Assembly (NCBI GenBank): GCA_008508345.1
Contig: QNGE01000428.1
Span: forward strand, 226,498 to 290,497
From: Paragonimus westermani
Lineage: Eukaryota > Platyhelminthes > Trematoda > Plagiorchiida > Troglotrematidae
Direction: 5' to 3'
Length of the DNA: 64,000 nt
The position numbers were made by a program, and so were the translations under genes. Shown here piece by piece: positions 51,601 to 62,775 of the stretch. The notes under the pieces were generated by a model that had not been told where the DNA came from, did no database searches, and saw nothing but the letters and a program-made list of their open reading frames with translations. Positions within the stretch are counted from its first letter, which is position 1; each line of letters starts with the position of its first letter.

Positions 51601-52199
51601 GGAAAACCACACTGTACTAAGTCATTTTGTATGTACTCACTGCATCGGGAATCCCGCGAACATAACCAAAAATGGGTGGTCCACATGTCCATACTTTCAG
51701 TTACGTGGTCGAAGGTTGCTGACTGCTCTTCTTCTCTGGGAGGATGCTGTAACGACCGGCGGTCGTGTGACTTCCTTAAGGGTCTAACCACCATTGTGTT
51801 TGTACGGCTATCCGTTACAAATAAGTGTTTCCATGCGTGCCTACTGTTTATTTATCAGTCGCCAAACTAAGTGAACTAAGTAGATGAGTGCGCTTCCTTA
51901 CAATGTCCGTCATTCGCAGCTTCAAGATCATTCTACCTACACCTTCCCAACAGACGTTTGGTGTACTCAGTGTTTCTGCGGATTTGTCGCTGTGTACGAT
52001 AGGAGTGCCGCCAAGCAAACTGGAGCTCACCACACTCCATTTCTATACTTCTCTCACGCATGAGCTACTTATCCACCTTAGTTGCCGGGACAGCTGAAAG
52101 TGTGTGATCTGATTCTGAACCCTACCTTGTTCTTTTAGTTCGAAGCCTGTTGAGACCATGTTTTGATCAATCATAAAAGGGAAGTCTAACGTGGTGGTG
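45609..52199. other. No recognised gene or element
   Basis: Short open frames on both strands show no family signature. The plus strand from about 48.9 to 52.1 kb is pyrimidine-rich and has several medium-length frames (up to 115 codons at 50666-51013) that I cannot assign. It could include the decayed 5' part of the RTE-like LINE whose reverse transcriptase follows at 52.2 kb, but no endonuclease motif was found. Confidence 0.35.
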
Positions 52200-52796
52200 G
52201 ACGAGTATCAGGGTGGAGCTCTTACGAAAATCATAAGGTGATTGATTTGACCTTGATCATTAATGAGATTCTGTCTATTTTACATAATCAATTCTCTATA
52301 GCTCAGAAGGCAGATATTAGGGAAGAGCAGGGAGGATTTCTTTTTGGAGGAGGACGCATTCAGTAAATTTTCATTGCTGACCAAATACTGAAGCAGCGCC
52401 ATATATACCACCGACCAACACTTGCCGTATTTCTCTTCTTCTTAATGGTGCGTTTGATTCTGCAAATCGATCCACAATTTCAGAGTAGCTCAAACACATG
52501 GGTGTGCGAACGAACTGTCGGCGGTTTACTCTTATACTTCACCTCATGTTAGGGTCTACGGTTAACTGTCTGACAGTTTCAACACCAAGAGCGGCGTACG
52601 TTAAGACCGTACACTTTCATCATTTTTGTTTGAGTTGGTCATGGACGAAATAACGGAGGACTGCCTGCAACATTCACAAGATGCCCGAATGGATCTGCTA
52701 TCCAAAAAATTGACTGATCTTGCTGGCGCTGACGGCAAGGTGGTGTTATTTAATGATTTCTATGTGAAGAAAGGACAGTGTTGCCGAAACTCGTAG
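52200..52796 (+). mobile_element. RTE-type LINE reverse transcriptase fragment (dead)
   Basis: Across three plus-strand frames the order of a LINE reverse transcriptase can be followed: ADIREEQGGF-x-x-G-G-x-I-x-x-IF, then QRHIYHRPT-AVF with a GAFDS-like step in another frame (about 52452), then ELVMDEITEDCLQ and DLAGADGKVVLF. The pattern (EEQ-GF...GRG...D.IFTLR, then HR.PT..F.D...AFD) is that of RTE-like flatworm LINEs. Frameshifts and stops interrupt it. The catalytic YADD box reads GADG, so the enzyme is inactive. The 5' part and the 3' end (thumb, tail repeat) are not visible; the frame stops at 52796. Confidence 0.75.
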
Positions 52797-55551
52797 ACAG
52801 CCACCTCCCTTAGTCGCTAGGCACGTCCTGACCAATGGTCAGGCTAACGATCCATCCTATGCATTCGGAATCCTCGCATCATTCTAACCCGAGATTCTTA
52901 CGGTTTGCTGAAGCAATCGCAATAAATCGACCTAACCCAGTTCTCTGTGTTCGTAAACAACTGTTCGTGAACGTGACTCTTCCCTAGACTTAATGAATTA
53001 CCTAACCCACTTATTGGTTATCCATTCCTCTAGTTGCTTGCTATAAACACCCACTTATGTTACAGAAAATTCGACATTGATGAGTCAAAAAAATGGCTGC
53101 GTTACCCAGTTTTTGTGTTCTCTCTTCTCTGTTCCAACTACTCAATTATTCATAATCTTTACCCAGCGATAAAAATGATCTCACGAAAATGTTCCATTCA
53201 CTGAAATTTCTGATCTCTGGTTGGTCAGTGAAGTGGAAAAGATAGGCCAACGCCTGGCCTACTCCTGGCCAACATGTTTACCGAGTGACCGACGTAAGGT
53301 CAGAGATGGATAGATGATGACTTGGCATAGAGAAATGTAGTCGTTCACGAAGGAATTACTCACCGTCGGTCGGGTTTGTCCCCCTGGCTGGGGACCGTGG
53401 GACTCAGGGTCATTGACTGAAAACGTTAGGTGAGACGGCAGCTACTCATGCTCAGTGACGTGATAGTTGTTGTGTGACCGAGTTGTCTGTGGAGTAAATG
53501 CACTTAAAGAAGCGGCAGTGAAGGCTATGAGGAAACTGCCTTACTGATGACGCGTTACTTTTACTCACAGCTTTTTCGTTTGCAAAGTGCGGGTACCTTG
53601 ACGTTGAATGTCTGAGTACAGACGTAGCTATCTTTAGTGGCTGAGTTATTCTTTCCCTTTTTCTTCCCCGACAAGGGTTTACTTCTCTCTCAATGGCTGC
53701 ATGGTAGTTAAACGCCAATGAGAAACACTGATGCACTGCGTAGAAATATGATGCACGTAATGTTTCACTTTGTTAAAAACTTGAGCTGCCGAGTTTTCAA
53801 AGGATCTCTCTACAGTGTCAGCTGAAAAAAATTACCTTATCAACAAACGCCGTTCCACCATCTTGCCAGAGCAGGAATATTATATACCCACAACGCCATT
53901 TCTGTCCTCTGATCAGTGACTCTCACATCCATGATTCCCCAGCCTTATGCTGGCGTAGTTCGGAACTCGCACGGTGACAGAAATAAATGAACTACAACAA
54001 ATATCGGCACAAAGTACCAAGTGAAATGAAGGACTAGACTGGTCAAGGATGAACAAGAATCATGAGACATCCAGTGTTAGTGGAGAAGTATTCGAACTGT
54101 TCTAAGCGTAATTGATGACGCCAGGCTCTGGGGCTGAAATTTAAGCCAACAATAGAATGTTTGAGTCGGCTGCTATTCACCGACGTTATGGAAAGAACCG
54201 GAATGTGCATGTAACTGATTTTATTCCAGAGTCTTGCTTTGATCTTTTTAATCATGTAGAACAACGTCGTACAGTGCGGTCTGATGCAACAGTTACACAG
54301 CAAAACAAACATAAAACAATGAAAACACCACACTCCTACTGAGAAGACGGGTGAATCTGCAAACAAACTTTACGTAGTGGTTCAGTTACTGTATGAGCCT
54401 ACAGACTGCAAGGTACACAAGTTAAGATTCTAGGTGGGTGAATGAGGGGAATCTTACGATGAACTCGCAAGCCAGCCGTCTCTGCCGATTGCTCGTAGGA
54501 GATGGTTTTCTGGACAATTATGGCTTTCGTATGTGTTGTGTTTGAAGGTCATTCCAAAAAGGAAGTGACTATTTCGGCTTGGGTCCATGTTTCTTAAATA
54601 GTTTAGATAATATTTAAATCCACACTTCAGGTAAAGTGAAGGAATTTTTTGGTGATAAGTTAGTGGTTGTATTTATAAAATTAGAATACACCTACGAAGT
54701 TCCCAAATAATCAGTTTTGTGAAGATAGAAATTCCTGAAAAGTAAAAAGTTCTAAGTGTCAGCTGTAATTCTCACGTTTTACGAATGTATTCATTGTCAT
54801 TTCTGAGGTGGAATACATGGATGTCTTTCCCGAGAGTGCTGAGTTTTTTATCGTCTTGGAGACTTACCTACGATGGGACTTTAAGACTATGCCAGGTTGG
54901 CAGTTCATTTCAGCATAAATATTTGACTAGTTGACGGTCAAACATATACTGCCAATGCCTGCACTCTTCTTATCTACATGGAATTCCCCATTTTTCTCTG
55001 CAAGAATTCAAGTACAGCACAGTAGACGTTTAACAACCTTAAAAGAAGAGATGATGAGTCATTGACGACGCATATTGATCACATCCCTTACGTAACTTTT
55101 CAAAATGAAAAGTGTGTACTGGTTCGCCAACTTGTGTGAATTTTGTCACATCTTTCTTTCACACGCACATATAGATAAACATTGTAGTGAGCAAGCTTAG
55201 TACTCCACGAAAACATTTTCACAGCTAGTACAGAACCGTTCAGCTTTGGACTGTGCGCCAGCCTGTTAGTAATGTCATCATTTGTTCAAAAACAACACGA
55301 CTGCTTTGCCAGTGTTTTAATGACGTTTGACTTCTGTTAAAGTTGACGCATTCTAATCCGCTGCAGACTCCAATGACAGAAACCCTTGAGATCACCAACT
55401 GTCAACCCCGTCAATTCTTAACCCACAGGGAATCATTTCCAACCCACTGCAGCTAAATTTCGTGATTTCATCGTGGTACATCCCTGAGGGCCATGTGCCT
55501 TTGTTGCGTCTTCAATAAGACGCTTGGCCAGCACTCATTTGCGCGGCACAC
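52797..55551. other. Non-coding spacer between retroelements
   Basis: No domain is recognised. The few frames here (94 codons - at 53452-53736, 107 codons - at 54043-54366) have no family signature. The upstream parts of the gypsy element (gag, protease, reverse transcriptase) would be expected just before 55.5 kb and are not visible, so that element is 5'-truncated or its start has diverged beyond reading. Confidence 0.45.
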
Positions 55552-56635
55552 ATGCATTCACATACATTGGGTGAGAGTACGTTGTCATTCGCCCTGGTGA
55601 AAGTTCTCACACAGCACGTACGCACTGTGGTTGCTGATGCGTTCTCAAGACTACATGTTAACGCGTTTTCTGGCCTGCAAGACATAAGTCTCGAGAAAAT
55701 TGCTGAAACTCAAACATCTGATCCTGACATTCCATCCATATGCACCCCACCCTTTCAGTGTTCTCGTATTCCCTTACCATCTTCCGAATCCACTATCGTA
55801 TGTGACACTTCCGCGGGCATTCCACGTCCAATTCTACCCCCTTCTCTTCGTCGACCCATTTTTCCCCACTTGCATTCTTTGTCCCACTCTGGTGTCCGCG
55901 CGACACTCAAATTAATTGTTGCCCGTTATGTCTGGCCTAATATGAACAAAGATGTGCGCTGGTGGACTAGATTATGTCTTCATTGCCATATGAGCAAGGT
56001 ACATCGCCACACCGTCACCTCTCCTGGAAATTTCCCCACTTCGGACGCGCGTTTTTCTCACATCCATGTTGATCTGGTTGGCCCTTTACCCCCACCAAAC
56101 GGCAAAACGTCCCTGTTTACCTGTGTCGACCGATTTACACGATGGCCCGTGGCTGTCAGAGACAGTCGCTAGAGCGTTCCTTGAACATTGGATTGCCAAT
56201 TTTGGCGTTCCGTTGTTCGTTACTACAGACCGAGGCTCACAATTCCAGTCAGCCCTTTTCCGCGACTTAACTCATCTGTTGGGTTGTGAACACATCAGGA
56301 CGACTGCATATCATCTTGACTCTAATGAGATTGTTGAATGTTTTCACCGACAGTTGAAAACATCTCTCATGGTACAGTCCACGCAGAGTTGGAAAGAGCG
56401 CTTACCACTCACCTTACTGAGCATCAGATCCGTCCCAAAGGAGGATATACAATGTTCCACCGCTGCATTAGTCTACGGAACATCAATTCGCCTGCCAGGT
56501 GACCTTTTCGAACTACGTGCGCCGCCTCAAGTGGCACATGGAAACACTCCGTGCCAATCCGACCCGGCAGCATTCCTGGTCTCAACAACACAACAGGGAT
56601 TTGCTGACTTGCACTCATGTTTTCGTTCGTTGTGA
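55552..56635 (+). pseudogene. Gypsy integrase, frameshifted
   Basis: Integrase moves the DNA copy of the element into the host chromosome. The zinc-binding residues and the D, D, E catalytic triad are all still readable, but in two frames separated by a deletion/frameshift near 56.16 kb; the segment between the first D and the second D is shorter than usual. Translation as one protein is not possible. Decay is light compared with the BEL and RTE remnants nearby, suggesting a younger insertion. Confidence 0.85.
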
Positions 56636-57022
56636 TGCAGTTCGGCGCTCACTTCGACCACCATACGATGACCATTTAAAGTGATCTCACGAACAGATAA
56701 AGTTTTCACGACCGAACATTCCGGAAAGGAAGTTACTGTGAGTATTGACCGTCTCAAGTTGGACTACGTCGATACGCACTGAGAATTTCACTCTTATAGC
56801 CATGGAGCTGAACCGCAAAACCCTGAAGCATCTATCCCTTCCACTCCTCACACATTCGACTCTTCAACCGCAAGCGACAGCAATGAAAAAGTAGTATCTT
56901 ATCCCCATCCGTCTACCGAACAGACTCATACAACATTATCAACCTCCCCTCACCCATCTCTACTTGGTCCATTTGCGCGTTCCGGTAGACATGTTACTTT
57001 ACCAGCAGGTTTTCGCTGACAA
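55552..57022 (+). mobile_element. Ty3/gypsy pol remnant: RNase H end and integrase
   Basis: The first plus-strand frame (55552-56172) starts at the end of the RNase H domain (TVVADAFSRL). It then carries the integrase H2C2 zinc finger (HSLSH ... CLHC) and the first catalytic aspartate ([10 protein letters not shown]). A second frame (to 56635) carries the second aspartate (TTDRGSQF) and the glutamate ([10 protein letters not shown]). The frames meet near 56150-56175, where bases are missing and the frame shifts. The C-terminal integrase part continues in other frames (ISRTDKVFT, VSIDRLKLDYV) to a typical polyprotein end (RSGRHVTLPAGFR, stop at about 57022). Upstream pol and gag are absent. 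Flatworm gypsy elements are the closest in style. Confidence 0.88.
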
Positions 57023-57140
57023 ATTTCATGTTCCTCCCCTTTTACGTATCGGACGATTATCGAGCATTTCAGCCTTCACAAATGCTCTGGAGGTGGAGTA
57101 CTGTAGATTTTTATTTTTGGTTTTGTTTACTAACGATGCT

Positions 57141-57518
57141 TCACCATTGTACAACAACGTTTTGCGTCATCTCTGCAGGTTGTTCGACTTGATTAAAAAT
57201 GACCCTGCAATTACAATAAAGTTTTGTGCACGTACGTCTTTCTGCTCTTCTACCTGCGGCGTAGTGGCTTGGCGATACTACACGGATCTCATCCATTTTT
57301 GACTCCGTTGTACTCCGAACATCGTCGCAGCACTGACCGCGTTCCAGCCGTCCACGGTAATCTTGGAATATCCTCGTTTCCCGGATACTGGTAATTTGGA
57401 ACATTGTGGTGGTCCTCTTGAACCCTTTCTGTGAGTCAAGCTTTTTATTCCTATAACTTGCCAAAATTCCCGTAACTGCCTTGTTGCATTCGTTCATTTT
57501 TTGAGTCACTGCACTCAC
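57141..57518 (-). CDS. Unassigned 125-codon open frame
   Basis: Minus-strand frame between the gypsy end and the BEL 3' end. It reads as soluble and basic (KKLDSQKGFKRTTTMFQITS, then DDVRSTTESKMDEIRVV). It lies where the gypsy 3' LTR should be, so it may be a chance frame through LTR sequence. No LTR boundaries could be set because the 5' LTR is absent. No host family is recognised. Confidence 0.15.
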   Translation of the reverse strand: MSAVTQKMNECNKAVTGILASYRNKKLDSQKGFKRTTTMFQITSIRETRIFQDYRGRLERGQCCDDVRSTTESKMDEIRVVSPSHYAAGRRAERRTCTKLYCNCRVIFNQVEQPAEMTQNVVVQW

Positions 57519-58239
57519 TTAGGGTGGTCTGAGACCGTTTTTGACCACTACAATGGCAGTAGTAGCTGGTGTAAGACGATAGGTGAGTGAAACAGTTTAT
57601 CTAGGGAAGAAAGAGAAACGTAGTACCACCTTTCAACATCAAACAGACCCCAGCAATCACAAAACAACGCAACAAACCTTAACAAAATCAACACCGGACC
57701 CCGAAAATAGGCTGGTTTTCTAAACTCAACGTGGTATTATGAACAGCGGGAACGACCGGTCTGACAGAGGAACCGGCATCTATTGTTTCATCCGTGACAA
57801 CCTGGTGTTACTTGTCAGACGCCTATAGGAAGCAACGTGATTTGTTGTCTCGTCTTACAGTGCCATTTGAAGTTCTCACCGACACCTGACGTGCACGTCC
57901 GTTGTCACCAGGGGACACCCCGGTGATCACACCGTGGGGCCAAACACCCCTGGAGGCCCTTTCTTGAAGACTTCAACCAATTAGTTTTAAACTGCAACTG
58001 GGGTGGGCATTCACGCCGTCATCGTCTGCAAAACACACCAGATGCGTGCTGTGTTTGTCTTGTAACGTTCACGCAATGTCACCTCATCTGTACTTGGGCC
58101 TACATTCAGCTGCAACACGAGTAAATCACTAGGACGAAGCACCTTGGGATTATCTGGGTCATCGTTGACTATTTGCTCAACTTCCACCACGTAGGTGTTG
58201 AGTGAATCTTCATTCATTACCTGTTGTTGTGCGACGGGC

Positions 58240-58650
58240 ACCAGCACACGTCTCATGATCCTAATAAATCTTTCCAAAGCCCCACCCCGATTACGCATCT
58301 GGAGGATTGATTCGACAGCCCATCTGTCAACACACACGGGCCCAATTTTCGTAGCCTTCGTTCTAGCTTTGAGTCGGCTGCAACAAACTTGGGACCGTTG
58401 CCACTGTAGATGGCCTCCGGCGTGCCTCGTCTTCCAAAAATCGCATCAGAGCCATGAGAACGGAGTCAATAGACATGTAATGGGCTACTCCGATGTGAAT
58501 GGCACGAGTTTGCAAACAGGCCAATGTGCAGCTATAACTTTTGAGCTCGTTTCTTCCTATACGCACCTCGAATGGACCGAAATAATCCATCACACAGTAC
58601 CTGAGTGAGTAACCGCTCGTCGACGCCCTCATTGGTGGGATTGGCGCCAT
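58240..58650 (-). pseudogene. BEL/Pao integrase core, catalytic Asp lost
   Basis: The minus frame at 58363-58650 has VMDYFGPFEVRIGR (first Asp) and RAIHIGVAHYMSIDSVLMAL. In another frame the second Asp region reads YSGNGPKF, with Gly where YSDNG is expected. The Glu region (RGGALERFIRIMRRVL) follows at about 58250-58275. Integration activity is therefore lost twice, by mutation and by frameshift. Confidence 0.82.
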
Positions 58651-59520
58651 CGTTTGGGTGCGCTGTTAGGCGTAAACCCTTTTGCTGGGACAGCACTCAA
58701 TTAACACTGGTTTGACGGCCGCCGTGCCTTTCAGAATTCAAACCGCCTTCTAATGCTGGCAGATGCAAGCAAGGCACCTATGTGCCCTTCGGATTCGTGG
58801 TAATGACTTACCAAAACTCTCGTGACGTCACTCTGACAAGGGATGGCCGTCAGCCTCACAACGTCTCCGTTCTCTGATCGGATACTACCGCCAATATACA
58901 GCGCTGCATCCATCAACGCTGGTCGTGATCTTTCAAATCTACCAGCCTTACGAGGGTTTATGTGGACGATCTCAGGATCTTAAGTTTTTTGGAGAACCTT
59001 CGCTCCTGCACGAACTTTATCGGTTTAAGACATGAGGCACTGAGTTTGGACGAAAGAAGGGTTCCTACTCTGATCGACCCGCGTTGTCTGGCGAATATGA
59101 TCACGGAAACAAAGCTCACATGATGTGATAAGCATGCGACGACCCGCAGTAACTTAGTCCAACTAGAGTGCCTTGGCACCAACTGGTTCAGTGTAAAAAT
59201 AAAATAAGATTTCGTGGTAAATGCATGAGTGCGCCTAACCTCGAGGTCATTTTTTAACAAGCAGGACAAATCTGGCATCTTTGGCCATTGTTCTTCTGGG
59301 TTCAAAGAAAGCTCGGACCCCGCAGCCAGAGGTTCATCCCCTTGCCTAAATCTTGTGATATTCCCCTAGATGCCACGTTGGCCGGATTCAACTCTGAAGG
59401 TACATTTCTGCACTGGAAGGCTGAAGTATGGTTGTGGATGAGCCCAACACGATCGGCAACGTAAAGTGCGAAGTGCGATGGAGTGTTCTGTAGGTATTGC
59501 AACACTTCTGCAGAATCTGC

Positions 59521-59808
59521 TCACAGTACAACATTACTTACTAGACTTTCCAACTCGCGAATCAGGAAATACATTAGCTTTGATGACAGAACGGCCGCCG
59601 TGAGCTCCAGCCTTGGTGTTGTAAATGCCTCCTTCGGGATCACTCTAGACTCCCCCATCAGAAAGTCGCACCAAATACTATTATCTGAGTCAACCACCCT
59701 TGGATAATCAACTTCTCCGTAACTGACTTCCGCCGCATCACATAACACATGCAATTTGACAAGATTTGCTGATGAAAGGCCATGAACAATGCGTGTGGGT
59801 GATGCCAC
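59521..59808 (-). pseudogene. BEL/Pao RNase H domain
   Basis: Open minus frame of 95 codons with LHVLCDAAEVSYGEVDYPRV and IPKEAFTTPRLELTAAVLSS, the conserved BEL/Pao RNase H pattern with its Asp and Glu in place. It is bracketed by the connection segment above and the LNPANVASRG linker below. The frame itself is intact, but it is cut off from its neighbours by frame changes. Confidence 0.85.
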
Positions 59809-60213
59809 GGTGCCTGTAAGTTCGGCATCATTCAGTCAAACTTCGGAGTCCCAACCAATATCTTGTTGACAAAGGTCTTGAATCAGCCTGCGACCCGGTG
59901 ATAACGGTGGTGTTACCATCCTCAAGGCATTGTACAACGGAGCCACACAATCTAATGTTCCTCTTCTTGTGTAACCGGTGTGAGGGAAGTCGATTTGAAA
60001 TCGGAAGCAGCCGCCTGTCACATGCCACCTCACGCCCAGAGCACGCTGGTATTCACAACTGTGGAGTTCCAGATTCCGGGAGTCAGTAAGCTCTTCTTCA
60101 TTGAGCAAGTGTTCGATAGCTTCACTACACCAAGAAACCTATTTGGTGAGTCTAAACTCACGTAGCCGCAACATCGCTGGCGGTTCATCTACCACAGCCC
60201 TGGCTTCGACTAC

Positions 60214-60580
60214 TTAATCGAATGAGACTAGGCAGTCACCCACGTAGAATTTTTCTCTCATTAGGGTCGCGATCTGCGGCAGAAATTTCTGCTGATTATC
60301 CATAGCTATATTTTGTAGTATGAAACTAGCACAAAATGGTGACGATGTTGCTCCGAAGGGGGTAAACATTCGGCTCGTATGTATCCGACAGTCCTTCAAA
60401 CGATTCAGAACCCCACCAGAGGAAACTCCTTGCACATCGTTCATGACACGGTTTTCTCATTTGCAGGAACATCTGTGCCATTCCAGCGGAGGCCGTTTCT
60501 GATTTGCGCACAATCAATTCTATCGCTGTCAGACTGGGAATTTCGTCAACTTTCTTACGCTTATTGCTTCCGTAAGGGTA
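60214..60580 (-). pseudogene. BEL/Pao reverse transcriptase, catalytic site lost
   Basis: Two overlapping minus frames carry AGMAQMFLQMR...FLWW and then MFTPFGATSSPFCASFILQN, the hallmark strand of BEL/Pao reverse transcriptases. The active-site motif reads FYVGD instead of FYVDD, an Asp-to-Gly loss of a metal-binding residue. Together with the frameshift this copy cannot be active. Reverse transcriptase would normally copy the element RNA inside virus-like particles. Confidence 0.85.
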
Positions 60581-60768
60581 GCATGAATGTTTGGCTACGA
60601 AGGTGACATGAAGGCTCACTGTGTTTTTGAACAACCTGCGGTGTAGGTTCCCCAACGGTTGTGACCAAGAAGTCTGCCAACCTAGTGCGTAGTTCATCAG
60701 CTATGTTAAATCAATAGAAGAGTCGGAATGTGCGTTCTCGCAGCCCAGTCTTACGCACGGTCTGGGCT

Positions 60769-60792
60769 GGATATATATGTACATATATATCC
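60769..60792. repeat. Perfect 24-bp palindrome
   Basis: GGATATATAT-GTACATATATATCC reads identically on both strands with no spacer. It lies about 190 bp above the BEL remnant and about 320 bp below the terminal-exon candidate. AT-rich palindromes of this kind are prone to cruciform extrusion and breakage; a specific function is not suggested. Confidence 0.9.
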
Positions 60793-61113
60793 TAAAATGG
60801 ACAGAAGATTATACGTGAACATGTGCTGATATCAAGCGTGGTTCTACAAATTCAGCAATGAACAATTCAACTATACAGTAACTTACGACCGGGTTTACAA
60901 ACCCATACAACACTGCAGCGGAAACCTGTCAAGTCGTCCGGTTAATTCCGGCGATAATACATGCGGTGGTTTACAGTTAGTCGTATAAACAAATGTTGCA
61001 GACTACAGTGTGAATCGAAATATGAGTAAGAAAATGGAATACAAATTATTTTTTAAGTCCGATGTGGTGCTTATGGAAATGAAATAAATTTTGGCGCGTC
61101 AACAACTCGTCAT

Positions 61114-61293
61114 CTACCATTTAAACTCAACAGCAATCACACTCACATGATCATATTTCAAGCGTCCACTGCCTGATTTCTTGCTTGAATCAAGCACGTA
61201 CAGAACACTGTAATCCTTCATGTACCTATCTAAGCAACATTTGAACCCGTTGAAGCTAACGAATTCGCGACCATCAAGGACATCTTCGAAGCC
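61114..61293 (-). CDS. Candidate last exon of a host gene (dynein light chain-like?)
   Basis: A strong minus-strand acceptor (GTTATGTATTATTTGCAG) is followed in phase 0 by 59 codons and a stop. The peptide starts GFEDVLDGREFVSFNGFKCC, continues LDRYMKDYSVLYVLDSSKKS and ends HVSVIAVEFKW. Composition is globular, without low complexity, the best host-like segment in the last 12 kb. The layout (an amphipathic helix, a Y-x-x-x-Y/W-V strand, a KKSG turn and a closing V-x-I-x-x-x-F strand) recalls dynein light chains and the light-chain domain of flatworm tegumental antigens. That resemblance is weak and by eye. No poly-A signal or upstream exon was found before the CR1 remnant begins at 61.8 kb. 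Confidence 0.4.
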   Translation of the reverse strand, partial: GFEDVLDGREFVSFNGFKCCLDRYMKDYSVLYVLDSSKKSGSGRLKYDHVSVIAVEFKW

Positions 61294-61789
61294 CTGCAAA
61301 TAATACATAACCTAAAACGGAGTATAAGATAACATCAGTCAAATATTGACCACACGTGAAAAGTTCTTCGTAGCATAGCACATGTATACCCCCACAACAC
61401 TTACCACCGTTAATTTCGATCTCAGTGCCAAATGAAGGACAAACCGATTTACGGTCAACTAAAACAAATCTTTTTGACTCTCCTGATTTTCTTTGTCACG
61501 GAAATCGATGGGTTCCAAATTCCTGGGCGATACCACGGAAATATCGCCCGGTATTCAATGATTTCTCATTTTGTCGCAGTCTAACGGCAAAATTCGCTTC
61601 TTAAGTATAGTTTCCACCATTGCAAACAGACTTGTCACGTAAAATTCGGAGATAAAGGCATATTACTGTAAACTTGTGAGTAGAATAAATTTAACTGTGT
61701 AAATGAAATTCACAAGCTGAATTGGTGGCTTTAAGTTCCTTCCAGGCTTGAGTCTCCAAGTAGAAATGCATCGTCTACTTTCATCCTGC

Positions 61790-62520
61790 GGTGGCTTCCA
61801 CGGTCATCGGCGGCAAAACCTACTGGGTTACTATAGCAGATGAAGTCGGAATATATGCTTGCCTGTGTGTCAGTTCCATGGTGAGACAAGGACTACGAGA
61901 TAGTCGACCATTGGATTCTCACTGGTTAGAACCTAATCAGGACGAGAGGAGGTGTGGTCATACTGCCACCGTGTAAAATCTCCGACATGTTCAGTTAAAC
62001 CCAGGGTTTCGATTAGATCGGAGAAACGTGCTGCTATGGAGTCTTTAGAACCCACGTCCGAAGATGCGATGAAGTTCACTTCCGTGATAGCGAGGTCATT
62101 TAAGAGGATATAAGAGGAACCTATGGGAGTGATATTTTCTACACCTGCCACCACGGGTTCATCTCCCATATACTCAGATGAAGGAGTTCTACATAGATAT
62201 CTAACCAACGGCCAGCATCAGACACCTTGTGCGCTAACCTGTCTCACAAATCACAGCGAGTCTGGGATTATCTTAACGAAAGTCCTGAGGTGAAGCGTCT
62301 ACACGAAAGGATACCCAACCACCGTTAACTTCAGCTCTGTCGGCCATTAATGGCAGTGTACCCGCAACTTCATTTTCAGAGTCCAAAAGTTGAGCACTAA
62401 ACTAAGACTCCGACACTACAACCATCTGTGGTTTTGGGGTGTAGCAAAGATCACGTAGTTCAGCAAGTTTGTTGGACACGTTCAGTTGGTGCAAATACAT
62501 TGACTGGAGTTGACGATAGG
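61790..62520 (-). pseudogene. CR1-like LINE endonuclease remnant
   Basis: This domain nicks target DNA to prime reverse transcription. Visible parts are the N-terminal helix (NKLAELRDLC), the substrate-side strand (VAGTLP...ADR), the central region (LCRTPSSEYMG) and the C-terminal FTRWQYDHTSS motif. The G-D-F-N catalytic step is eroded to LNDLAITEVNF, and a stop replaces the residue between D and V-L-T. At least five in-frame stops confirm that it is dead. Confidence 0.8.
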
Positions 62521-62775
62521 TAACGGCGTACTGGAATGGTGGTGTGACGGATGTGAATCATTTACACTGTGACTAACGGGACTACCTTCAACCACGCTGC
62601 AGTCGACTGCGGGCCATTTTTGTGCCGATGAAGCTGATAATGACGCGGTGAAGTGGCGAGCTCAAACCTGGCTACCACTTTTCAGTTACTCATCTTCTCC
62701 ACTGAAACGATCATGATGAAATAATGTTCCATCAGGAATGAGAATGGGCCTACGGCAATAAGGCTGCGGGATGTG

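Larger units (their letters stand above)
58011..60580 (-). mobile_element. BEL/Pao retrotransposon pol remnant
   Basis: Going down the minus strand the pol domains of a BEL/Pao element follow in order: reverse transcriptase (60580-60214), connection (60108-59836), RNase H (59808-59521), the linker with NVPSELNPANVASRG (59505-59302), the integrase zinc-binding region (58916-58731, HYHESEGHIGALL), integrase core (58650-58240) and C-terminal part (58337-58011). Several frameshifts and stops separate them. Gag and protease are not visible above 60.6 kb, where unrelated sequence begins. No LTRs were found. Confidence 0.9.
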
